Part shown: positions 1 through 7,904 of the stretch, piece after piece
Layout: each line of letters starts with the position of its first letter
Numbering within the stretch: position 1 is the stretch's first letter
Source: Larix sibirica
Taxonomy: Eukaryota; Streptophyta; Pinopsida; Pinales; Pinaceae
Direction: 5' to 3'
NCBI GenBank assembly: GCA_004151065.3
Contig: NWUY0300037498.1
Span: 14,879 to 24,936, forward strand
DNA length: 10,058 nt
Translations under genes and position numbers: made by a program
Notes under the pieces: model-generated
The model's database searches: none
Told to the model about the DNA's origin: nothing
Seen by the model: the letters and a program-made list of their open reading frames with translations, nothing else

Positions 1-1
1 G

Positions 2-336
2 ATTGGTAGGGTGCAAATTGAACTTGGACCTAAAATGAACATCCTTCCTTGGCCCACAATCGGCATGGTTTTTAAGGAGCATACTCCTCCAGGATAGCCC
101 AACAATGCCAAAGCAAAGTTCGAAGTGCCTCTTGTTACAATATCTAATAATTCCTAAAAATAATATTGGGTTTACAGTTAAGTTCTCTCATAAAATATTT
201 AGTTATATTTCTATTATTTATATGCAAGATAATATCATTAGAATAAGTACTTGTAAGCATAGTTTCATCTATTTCTTTCTTCTAGGAAGATGCAACTACC
301 ATAACCTTCACTATGACTCTCCTTGGAAAATTGTAG
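2..336 (+). pseudogene. Eroded two-exon gene fragment, family unknown
   Basis: Frame 2-133 is open for 31 codons (IGRVQIELGPKMNILPWPTI...), has a single TAG at 95-97 (where CAG for glutamine would be one transition away), and continues NNAKAKFEVPL. A donor-like CTT|GTTACA follows at 134. At 286 a strong acceptor (TTTCTTTCTTCTAG) opens a second stretch, EDATTITFTMTLLGKL, before TAG at 334. Both junctions are in phase 0, so splicing a 152-bp intron would join them cleanly. The amino-acid composition is more protein-like than the surrounding AT-rich DNA. I do not recognise the family. The left end is cut by the window. It may instead be chance open frames. Confidence 0.35.
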
Positions 337-377
337 CAAAAATTAGGTTGCATAGCTGGTTTGGTTTATGTTATTAA

Positions 378-540
378 TTCAAAATATATAGAACATATAA
401 AAGAATTTAATTTTTTAATTTTTGAAAATATAATATAATTATTATTAATATATTTATATAATAATACTTTTTAAAAAATATTTTAAATAACTATACATCG
501 ATTTAAACTTTAAAAAGTAAGCTATACATTTTACGTTCTT
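378..540. other. AT-rich spacer
   Basis: The stretch is almost pure A/T with runs such as AATATAATATAATTATTATTAATATATTTATATAATAA. No gene, RNA or clear repeat unit is visible. Confidence 0.6.
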
Positions 541-541
541 T

Positions 542-615
542 CACCTAACATTTATAGGGCACATTTCACGTACACGTTCTGCATGCATCTAACATTCACG
601 AGGTACACTTCACGT
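542..615. repeat. Two copies of a 30-bp direct repeat
   Basis: Segments 542-571 and 586-615 match at 23 of 30 positions with an offset of 44 bases. Both start CA[CT]CTAACATT and end TTCACGT. The second copy leads into the G-box core CACGTG at 611-616. It could be a small diverged tandem duplication. Promoter function is possible but not shown. Confidence 0.5.
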
Positions 616-617
616 GG

Positions 618-778
618 TTTTTTAGGTGGTTGCAGATGTAATGCCACGGAATATAATCCCACCTTACTTTGCATTTGACCCTTGAAACGCGTTGGCGGAT
701 CAAGAAGCTCCACCATTCTATTATCATGGGATGGTGCAGCCTCCGCTACCCCACGCCTCCCCAGGGTGTTGCTCATCC
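618..778 (+). pseudogene. GC-richer coding-like island, possible NF-YC-like relic
   Basis: This island has clearly higher GC and several CpGs compared with its flanks. In one plus frame it reads VVADVMPRN, then DP, a TGA, then ADQEAPPFYYHGMVQPPLPH, and ends at TAG (776-778). DVMPRN followed by a Y-Y/P/Q-rich tract recalls the 'LVDIVPRD' end of the histone fold and the tyrosine/proline-rich tail of plant NF-YC transcription factor subunits. The match is short and from memory, with an internal stop and no start. The opposite strand is also open for 74 codons (776-552) but shows no recognised motif. Confidence 0.22.
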
Positions 779-799
779 TCGTCTTTGTAGCTGCATTGG

Positions 800-1740
800 G
801 CAGGCATACAGTACTATTACTTATTAGTTATTAGTATATATATTATTTTTATGTTTATATTTTTAATATGGAAATTTTGATTTTGTCATGGTTTCGTTGA
901 CAATCTTTGTTAGGAAAATTGGATGTTACTGATGAATCACTTAATCAAGTAATGCACCCAAATTGTGATCAAATTGCAATTCAATACAAACAAACAAAAA
1001 TAAAAGAATTTAAAAATGAACTATTTTAATGGTAATTTGGGCAAATATTTCAGTAGCAATGTTTTTATCAAAATTAGATGTATATTTGAGTCAAATCTTT
1101 GCATTTGATCTATAATTTATTTGGGTTATCTATTTCAAGTTCATCTTTTATTTGTTTTTTTATTGTACTTCAGTTTAATTTCTTAAGTAGCATTCATTCG
1201 TTCTATAATTGGATATGAATCTACTACATCATATTAGTACCCTCGCCAATCAAAAAATTACTTATGCATTAATAATTAAATTATATCAGCTTTTACTTGA
1301 TCAAGTTATTGTAATTCCAACCTATTGTGAATGCACATTGTGACTAGTTGAGTTGCAATGCTTCGACACAACATAAGTTGCTTTCATGGCCAATCTTCAC
1401 AGAAATTAGAGGCAAGTGTGCACCTAGGGTCTTGATCATAACCTTATGCATAGGTCATTATTTTTGTATGGCCTTTTATGGGTGGTATGTAAGGACAAGA
1501 TATGCATGAGTGCAACAATCTTTTGTGAGACATGTTTGAGTAAAGAGCAATGAAAAGAAAAGGATTTGTAGATGAAGAAGTCGGTCCATCAGGTTTGGGG
1601 GTAAGCCATGGGGGTGTGGGGAGTAATTGCTTAGTTGGGAAAGCAAAAAAATATTTGTAACTATAAGAAAGGGACGAAGTACTAGGAGAAGTAGTGGCAA
1701 TAGCTTAGAAAGATGATGCTAATAGGAAAGGGACGATATT
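800..1740. other. Non-coding AT-rich stretch
   Basis: No gene or RNA is recognised. The 74-codon minus-strand frame at 1700-1476 is low in complexity (leucine/proline/histidine) and has no family signature. RNase H and a 3' LTR of the minus-strand Copia relic would be expected near here, but neither can be demonstrated. Confidence 0.45.
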
Positions 1741-1984
1741 CAAAATACTCCCTTTGTTGAGAAGCAAGTATGGATACATGATAAATTGATAACAAATTAG
1801 AACAAGGATGGAAATTTGATAATCCACATCAAGTGAAGGTGTGGGTACATTATATAATGTCATAGACTAACCACTTGCAATATAAAGAAAAAGTTTGGCC
1901 AAGTGAAAATCTTGGCATTTTACATTAAGATTATGATTGCACTCCAACTTTCAACTTAGGCTCCATCACCCTCAATAACTTGTG

Positions 1985-2050
1985 ACAAATGTCAATAGGG
2001 ATTGACATAGGGTTACAACCCTTCATTTCAAATCTCTCCAAGTTGCCAAC
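1985..2050 (-). pseudogene. Copia reverse transcriptase C-terminal relic
   Basis: Twenty-two uninterrupted minus-strand codons include NLERFEMKGCNPMSIPID, which fits the conserved 'iLkrFxMxdCkPvsTPi' motif at the RT C-terminus / connection of plant Copia elements. The next codons (1984-1930: CHKLLRVMEPKLKV) weakly resemble the following 'kLsk-xxgexvdptlYrs' stretch. The YVDD catalytic box expected about 100 residues before this motif is not present at a suitable distance. Confidence 0.65.
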
Positions 2051-2280
2051 ATCAACAATAACAACATTATCAATGTCACATTTACCATAGGCAAAAAATC
2101 ATCTAGATAATGTGTGCCTTCCCTCTAAGAATATATTTTTGACACCACATTGTGGTTGTGTCTCTCCATGGAAATAACTACTATGTACTTCCTTTTCAAA
2201 ATCCATCATGGGATACTCTTCTTACTCATAGGTAATTGATTCAATTTTTGTGTGATTTTGCATGAAGGATATATAGTTAA

Positions 2281-2583
2281 TGATCCAATGTTTTCCATCT
2301 TTCTAGAGTGGCTCACGAGACGAATACCTTGTAAACTAGCATGGGCTTACCAATATTAGCCAACAAAGATTAATGAGTCATTGATCAATTGTCATGTGTG
2401 ATTTTGTAGCAAGGAGCTATACTCCTCATCGAATATCTCATAAACGAACATGTTCTCACCAATATTAGCCAGCAAATATTAATGAGTCATTGATTCAATT
2501 ATCATGTGTGATTCTATAGCAAGGAGCTATACTCCTCATCCAATGATTTCCCCCTTTCAATAGTGATTTACATGTTGAATACC
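2281..2583 (-). repeat. Tandemly duplicated RT N-terminus of the Copia relic
   Basis: Two copies of a 109-110-bp unit (2322-2430 and 2431-2540) lie head to tail. On the minus strand each encodes DEEYSSLL-x-NHT near its start and a G-[KE]-x-M-x-VY-[KE]-[VI]-F stretch near its end. These match the 'a-M-x-EE-y-x-SL-x-x-n-x-T-W ... G-x-K-x-x-x-x-K-W-V-y-K' opening of Copia reverse transcriptase. A further 48-bp block at 2281-2328 matches 2536-2583 at 35 of 48 positions, so the repeat unit was longer (about 150 bp) and one internal copy has lost its first 40 bases. The period is not a multiple of three, so the duplication breaks the frame. Confidence 0.75.
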
Positions 2584-2720
2584 TCCTACGTGGAAATGGG
2601 CAAATCAACACTAATTAACTGAGCTTGATGACACAATGTATCTAAACGACCCCTCTTTTAACTTTCATCACACAAGTTTCTCTACCCATTTGGTCTCATC
2701 ATCACTGTCATAACTAGTGG

Positions 2721-2903
2721 TCATCGACATGGCATTAGGACTTTCAAATGAATTTCTACTACCTTTGACAATTTGTCAATCTCAAATATGAATATTGGCA
2801 CCACAACAATTGTCAACTTCTTATTAAGCACAAACCCATGGTTAATGATCACCATCAAACAACCCAAAATGCACCAAAAATGGTTCCCTTCTACTGTACA
2901 CAT
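2721..2903 (-). pseudogene. Copia post-integrase segment relic
   Basis: A 60-codon open frame lies immediately downstream (minus-strand sense) of the integrase relic. It contains NHFWCILGCLMV and, about 15 residues later, KKLTIVVVPIFIFEIDKLSKV. In position and pattern these resemble the conserved 'vshlRvFGc...kLd-k...ciFiGY-xxsKgYrl' segment between integrase and reverse transcriptase in plant Copia elements. The ATG at its start is fortuitous, so this is a polyprotein fragment and not a gene. Confidence 0.55.
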
Positions 2904-3000
2904 GCTCTCATATTATGCAAGGCTCAAGTAGGAAGCACATTACTAATATATATTGTCACTCCCACATCGTCATCAAAATTTGATTTTTAAAGACCAACAT

Positions 3001-3357
3001 GAGTTAATATATGCTTTTCATACACAATCAACAACATATTCTTATACTCAATCACTCTAGATTTTGGAGTATACGGGATCATGCTCTACCTAACAACATT
3101 AACTTGTGTGCAAAAACTGACAAATTCCTCCAACATAGGCTACACACCATTGTCACTCATTTGTACCTTAATATGCATTCCATGTTGCTCTTCAAGGAGT
3201 TCCTAAAAATCCTTTAACTTGGTAACAACCTTATACATCTATTTCAATAAGTAGACAAATCCTTCTTTTCATAGACGTCAATGGACATCATCATAAAATG
3301 TTAATCAACAAAAATCAAGGTAGTCTTCACTGTTCCACAAATATCAACATACACCAT
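3001..3357 (-). pseudogene. Copia integrase core relic
   Basis: Codons at 3357-3301 read MVYVDICGTVKTTLIFVD then a stop, matching the 'hxDvcGPmkxxS...yfltFvDD' opening of the integrase catalytic core, including the first catalytic aspartate. The block 3178-3001 stays in one frame apart from two stops. It contains HIKVQMSDNG (second catalytic aspartate), EEFVSFC, and IPYTPKSRVIEYKN, which corresponds to 'PYTPqqNGVaErxNr' with the third catalytic glutamate still present. Integrase would insert the cDNA into the host chromosome. Stops and loss of the NGVAER-type residues make it non-functional. Confidence 0.8.
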
Positions 3358-3397
3358 GTTTAGTAACCCATCAATATACTTGATCAATGGAGCTTGG

Positions 3398-3525
3398 AAC
3401 TTGCTTACCCATTACACAATGCTCATAAATTCAATCGCATGTTAGATCCAAGCATGTTGATTCATTCTTTCAACTTCCAAAATTGTCTAGACAAGATTTT
3501 AAGCGTAGACATCCAAGACCCTTAA
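3398..3525 (-). pseudogene. Copia GAG-pre-integrase / integrase zinc-binding relic
   Basis: The minus strand carries an LW-x-x-GSWMSTLKILS-like stretch (about 3525-3475) that resembles the 'LWHrRLGHms...LkxL' start of the GAG-pre-integrase domain. EHCVMGKQV at 3424-3398 resembles the C-x-x-C-x-x-GK(Q/H) end of the zinc-binding part. The two pieces are in different frames and separated by stops. Position between the protease and integrase core is as expected for Copia. Confidence 0.6.
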
Positions 3526-3723
3526 GGCCATAACATCAACTGAACATGTGGTTGTAATCGAAGCAAAATCTCATATTGAATCACCAATTGACATATCATC
3601 AACACGCCCTTGTCTATTATTACAAAATGGGTACTTGACAAACTTCCATGTCAAAAACCTTGTCATTATTCTACAATGAGCATTGACTATTTTAAAGCAA
3701 GGCTTCGACACCATTGTTCATTG

Positions 3724-3921
3724 TTTCTAGAACATGAAGCACATTCATGCTCTCCTTGGCCTCCCCAATGTAAAATTAGGTAAACTCAATTCATTGACCA
3801 TGGACCTTAACACTCGTATCATTCCCCATGGACATCAAACCTCTTCCAACCAATTATATAGTAAGAAATACTCACAAGGAGGTTTCATATGATGGGATAC
3901 CCCATAGTTTATCAACCAAAA
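3724..3921 (-). pseudogene. Copia aspartic protease relic
   Basis: Frame 3921-3862 reads FWLINYGVSHHM followed by KPPCEYF, aligning with the Copia protease signature (W-I-[ILV]-D-[ST]-G-A-[ST]-x-H-[MI]). The catalytic D-S/T-G triplet is changed to N-Y-G. Further on, 3834-3796 reads SMGNDTSVKVHG, the usual 'GD/GN-x-S-x-K-V-x-G' segment. NVLHVLE at about 3745-3724 matches the 'dVLhVP' segment that closes the domain. The protease in the intact element would cleave the Gag-Pol polyprotein. Intervening stop codons show the copy is dead. Confidence 0.75.
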
Positions 3922-5230
3922 AACTAGCATAAAGCATGAATGGAAAAATAAATTTCAAAGCATAAAATGTAATCCTACCCTATAATACTACACAACATTC
4001 CACTATAATTTATTTTCCCTTAACAACTTTATATAGACACTCTTCTTGCCCTTTCCCCTAGCAATCAATGTCCTTCCATATGCTACTATTCAAATCTACA
4101 AACAAATTAGTGCCAATTACCTCCTAACATGTAAGGGTGACTTGATGATCGATGCTTATGTGATCTTCCATCACAACCAATGGTTCCACAAATAAGATCT
4201 ATGGTTTACCCATGGATATTTGCATGAGACACTTTCAACTTACTCAAATCACTATGTTATGTGTGTGGGGTCAATGGGTACATTTAGTTGACACCAATGG
4301 TATGGCAATGTTTCTTAGACAACTCATGGTAAATTATTTCTTATATGTGGACATGACCATGAGGGGATAATGGTGTTGCTCTATAATGGCTCATGTATCC
4401 TACATGGTTGTTTCATAGCTAAAGATGCATTGTGTGGGGTTATAATTCTTCTTGTCGATAAGTGTGTAAACTTGAAAGAGGTGTATCCCTAGGGATAAGT
4501 AAGTGTGACACTCATTTCACACCATTTACAATATTTTACCTGGCCATTTTTCATGCCGTGTTATTTCACTAGCCCATTCACCCATTTCCATCATGTCCCA
4601 CTTTTGTAATTGACTTATCATATGTTATGTTTCATGGTCTTTAAACTATTCCCATATATGAATGCTTAATCCAAAGTTAAAGGAGTCAAATTATCTAAGC
4701 AAAATGTAGCTCAATGATAAATGTTATATGTAAGCAATACCCCCTTTCAAAAAGTCGGGCTCCCTATCTCCCATGTTATCAAAGTTAAATATAAAGCAAA
4801 GGAACTAAAATAAAATAAAAAGGGATTGCAAAAAAGAGGCATAAGGAAAGGGTGACTCGAAAAAAATCTCTCCCTTATAAGGCACACATGTGGTTGAAAA
4901 ATCATTAACCCCTAGCTCTTGAAAGTTAAGGGATAAACCCACTACTTAGTCACATTTCTTTGATTTCTCCCTAGTACCACATTCACTTCATCACCCTCAC
5001 CTTAGAAACTTAGTAAATGCACACATTTCGTAGACGTCAAGCATGTAATACATGGTTAATTATGGTCACTCTATGCTAATTCTAAGGTTAATGGGACAAT
5101 TAATCAAAGGGTGATTGAGTTAATTAGAAAAGTGCAATTGCTAACCGTTTCATGTTAATTATTTTACATTATTTGAAGGTATTTTTCATAAGTTATACAT
5201 TATTGGAGCTTCCTAAAATAATGCCCAAGA
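3922..5230 (-). other. Possible gag / 5' part of the Copia relic, unresolved
   Basis: This 1.3-kb stretch has no usable gene. By position (upstream of protease on the minus strand) it should hold gag and the 5' leader. One piece near 4300-4330 reads ELSKKHCHTIGVN on the minus strand and could be a ruined zinc knuckle, but its second half is unconvincing. I see no matching LTR or primer-binding site on the minus strand. The part from about 4700 upward also contains a tRNA-like stretch on the plus strand (4707-4756) and an inverted repeat at 5292-5326. Confidence 0.3.
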
Positions 5231-5291
5231 TGTTTTCCATGGTCTAACACTTGAAATGGATTGTATTTATTATGTATAGACTCCATGTGAT

Positions 5292-5326
5292 ATGTGCCCT
5301 CCTTATACACACATTAAGGGGCACAT
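5292..5326. repeat. Inverted repeat (hairpin) within LTR-like U3 region
   Basis: Arms ATGTGCCCTCCTTA (5292-5305) and TAAGGGGCACAT (5315-5326) pair over 12 positions with a two-base bulge and a 9-base loop. It lies inside the proposed U3 of the plus-oriented LTR. Confidence 0.55.
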
Positions 5327-5821
5327 GTGGTACCTTTTGACAATTTTATGGGGCATTTCTTTGGAAGGGCAACTTTGCTTTGAGAGCAATTATCTTTTAA
5401 CAAAGGGACCCGATTTTTGTCATCTTAATGGCATTAGAAGCAGAGTGGCCATGTGATTTCTTAAAAGTGGTTGTAATAAAAAATCCAAAAAATATTGAGG
5501 CTCGTAATTTCAAAACTGCAACCTTGAAGCACGTGTTTTATCTTTACCCACTCTATTTATGGAGTGCCTCACCAATTTGGTCCACATGTTCCACATATTC
5601 TCCACTTAAGGAAGGTGTGCCCCCCTATTTTTGGCATGTAGAGATGCTCTCTTTTTGGAATGAGAATTAGTTGAATATTTTATTTAGGTGACATAACAAA
5701 CCACTTATTTTATTTTATTTTTATTGTCATAAGGAATTGGTTAGGGTTTTGGTATTTTGACCATGTCATGAGGAGGTTTTATTATTTTATTATTGAGAAT
5801 TTAGATAGCCTCTTCTTCTCC

Positions 5822-5829
5822 TATATAAG
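5822..5829 (+). promoter_or_regulatory. TATA box of the LTR-like segment
   Basis: TATATAAG stands out in a context like plant LTR promoters: a CT-rich run precedes it and a short GC-richer leader (AGACACTCC) follows. Transcription would start about 30 bases downstream, near 5855. Whether it is active now is unknown. Confidence 0.45.
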
Positions 5830-6184
5830 AGACACTCCTATCATTGTAAACTTGCTAAAACTTGAGAATAATAATCATTTTGCTACTTGTGTTTACTTTT
5901 CTTCTTGTGATAAAATATTGGGTAAATAGTCAAGTAAGTTGAAGCAATAGGTGTTTAATGTCTATTATTGATTTCTTCCACAAGTGGTGAGTCTTGCATG
6001 AGAATATAGAGGTAATATCTTTCCTTTTTCAATCCAAAGTCTTACTACATTTTCTTACTAGATTGCATTATAGTCAACTTATGATGTGCCCTACATGTAG
6101 TAAAATTTGTAAGCTTTACATGCAGGTTTGTTTAGAGGTTTTCAATTCTTGAATAATCCGTTGGATTAGAATAAAAACAATATC

Positions 6185-6198
6185 TGGTTATCAAAGAC
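6185..6198 (+). other. Degenerate primer-binding site (initiator-Met tRNA type)
   Basis: TGGTTATCAAAGAC resembles the plant Copia primer-binding site TGGTATCAGAGC, complementary to the 3' end of initiator methionine tRNA. It has one inserted T, an inserted A and one G-to-A change. It begins five bases (ATATC) after the proposed LTR end CA at 6178-6179, which is the expected arrangement. The downstream interior shows no gag frame. Confidence 0.45.
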
Positions 6199-6581
6199 AA
6201 AACAAGAGTTTGAACTCTTCTACTCTCCTACTTTTTTATCACCAAAACCTTCACAAAATTAAGCAAAAAATTTAGCTAAATTAAACCCACTTTGAGGGCT
6301 TCACTCCTCTTCATTCAAGCTCATGTTATTTTCATGGTAATTTTGTATTTGTTATTCATAAACTAAATAATTTTGAGATTAATACTAATTCCATATTTAT
6401 TTGGACTTCAAAGCACATAGTTACTTGCCATTTTCTAGCACCTTTGCACTCCATTTCACTTATTTAAGTTGCTGGAAATTCTCCATTGTTATTAACCATA
6501 TAATCTTTCTTTCAACTTCATCATTGGGTTGATTAGCAATCTCTTCGGTTGTGAGTGAGTTTATGAAATTAATAGCAACTC

Positions 6582-6611
6582 TATTCTATTGGCAATCCCA
6601 ACAATAGAATA
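6582..6611. repeat. Perfect 10-bp inverted repeat
   Basis: TATTCTATTG (6582-6591) and CAATAGAATA (6602-6611) are exact reverse complements around a 10-base loop. No T-run follows and no gene adjoins, so it is recorded only as a hairpin-forming sequence. Confidence 0.65.
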
Positions 6612-6869
6612 AGGGTGGTTTATCAAGTTGTATTTTTTCAAAGTTTTTTTCAGATTTATTTGCAATCTTTTTCATTCTTTTAAATCAGAGAAACCTAATG
6701 ATTTCACAATCTTCATTCCTAGTTTAAGAACTCATTTTCATTGCTGGTCTCTAACAGAATACATCTTATGCTGCAACAGCAATGTTATATCGATCTACAT
6801 TAATGGGATATATTCACTTGTTATATTTCACTTTACATTTTTACAGTTATTGATATAGTTATGTTTTAC

Positions 6870-6947
6870 AAGTTCATTATTCACTTGGCAAATCATTTAA
6901 ACCTTTGGAAGTTCATTATTCACTTGGCAAATCACTTAAACCTTTGG
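6870..6947. repeat. 39-bp tandem repeat, two copies
   Basis: Units 6870-6908 and 6909-6947 are adjacent and differ at one base (ATCATTT versus ATCACTT). Each starts AAGTTCATTATTCACTTGG and ends AAACCTTTGG. The near-identity implies a recent duplication. Confidence 0.9.
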
Positions 6948-7904
6948 GTTACATAAATTGACTTGGTTTATTTAACTACATTTCATTTGCAAGCAAGTTC
7001 ATTGATTCACAAATGTTGTGACCAAAGTGTGAATTACCTCTTGTAACACTTATCTTTATTCCCATAAACCATCCATAATTAATTATACAACCTAAATAAT
7101 TTGTATTTTCACCATCTCTATACTTAGTTGCTTTTAAAAAATCCCCTAGCGATTTGATTATATCCAAGTTATGACAGCAGCATTACTTCCATACCTGCAC
7201 ATAGTTACACTTTAATAAAGACCTCACATTAGAATGCTAGTTTTTGTGGCAACAATGCCTACAAGTGCAATGTGAATTCTTCCATCAAATCCTCCTAGTC
7301 TATCCTCAGCTTTCCTATTGTAATGATCTTATACTCATATTCGAACATAATGACAACCAGATTCTACAATGGCATGATGCATAAGTCCCTAGGTTAGAGA
7401 GAAATCGTCCAAGATCATTTTCTTCGTTATTTTTGAAAAATGAGAACACCAACCAGTTAGAATGGTCCAACTTATATGACTCAAGTGTATCTAAATTTTG
7501 TCATGTATACCAATGTCTTCAATTCCTATACTTTCCAAATTCCCTACATCTTCACAGTGAGCTGCCAATTCAATTTCAAACCCACCCGAAAAGGAACATT
7601 ATCGTGGCAAAACTTCAAGCGACGAGTTATATATTGCTCAAGGTTGTTGGGTCGCAAAAATATTTCTTTTGTTGTCAATTGCCGAACACGCAAATTTTTT
7701 CCCTGATGGAAAGTCATCGACAATAAAAACATAAGACCGACTTTACTCCGTGTCTCCCTCCCTGGCATCCTGAGCAGCCTTTCAATTGATTACAAATTTG
7801 ACGACTGGTGTTTTCATTTCCACTCTGATCACCAGTTATCCACCAACTTTTCAGCTTTCCTCGGTTAAAACAATATCAGTTGCTCACCCGGCCATGTTTG
7901 TGGA

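Larger units (their letters stand above)
1930..3921 (-). mobile_element. Decayed Ty1/Copia LTR retrotransposon pol region
   Basis: On the minus strand, translated fragments fall in the order typical of Copia pol. They are: a protease-like segment (3921-3862, then 3834-3724), a GAG-pre-integrase segment (about 3520-3398), integrase (3357-3001), a post-integrase segment (2903-2721), RT N-terminus (2540-2322) and RT C-terminus (2050-1985). Each block has several family-typical residues, but stops and frame changes are frequent, so no protein can be made. RT N- and C-terminal blocks are only about 270 bp apart, much less than the several hundred bases of an intact RT, so the catalytic core is deleted or unrecognisable. 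RNase H is not seen, nor are two matching LTRs. An intact element would be about 5 kb. The identification rests on motif recognition without a database search. Confidence 0.8.
5231..6179 (+). mobile_element. LTR-like segment of a second retroelement, plus orientation
   Basis: The segment has the layout of a plant LTR. A TATATAAG box is at 5822-5829 just after a pyrimidine-rich CTCTTCTTCTCC run. It is followed by ACACTCC...TCATTGTAA and the AT-rich TTGAGAATAATAATCA region typical of R/polyadenylation sequence, and it ends in AAAAACA at 6179. Six bases later lies a candidate primer-binding site. The left boundary is uncertain; TGTTTT at 5231 is proposed only because it is the inverse of the terminal AAAACA. 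No second copy is seen in the window, so it is a truncated element, a 5' LTR with a lost interior, or a solo LTR. Confidence 0.45.
6200..7540. other. Unassigned AT-rich DNA downstream of the LTR-like segment
   Basis: If the plus-oriented LTR is a 5' LTR, this is where gag should start. No frame longer than 76 codons is present and none shows a retroelement motif. The region contains the 6582-6611 hairpin and the 39-bp tandem repeat at 6870-6947. Otherwise nothing is recognised. Confidence 0.4.

Noticed and set aside
105-377. 90-codon plus-strand frame starting at ATG 105
   Set aside because: It runs in a different frame from the exon-like stretches and through the intron-like AT-rich part. 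Composition is typical of translated non-coding DNA.
552-776. 74-codon minus-strand frame over the GC-rich island
   Set aside because: It is open mainly because of the island's composition, with no recognised motif. The plus-strand reading is slightly more protein-like but also weak.
1476-1700. 74-codon minus-strand frame, leucine/proline rich
   Set aside because: Low complexity and no motif. I tested it for Copia RNase H signatures and found none convincing.
2721-2903. Independent small gene with its own ATG
   Set aside because: Position and residues fit the post-integrase part of the Copia polyprotein, so it is a surviving piece of a dead element.
4290-4340. Gag zinc knuckle of the Copia relic (minus strand, KKHCHTIG)
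   Set aside because: Only one C and H pattern fragment is visible and the remaining C-x4-H-x4-C residues are absent, so it is not reported as a domain.
7433-7768. Overlapping open frames on both strands (7433-7726, 7476-7706 plus; 7768-7544 minus)
   Set aside because: The area is somewhat richer in CpG and could be an old coding or promoter relic, but none of the three frames shows a family motif, and they exclude one another.
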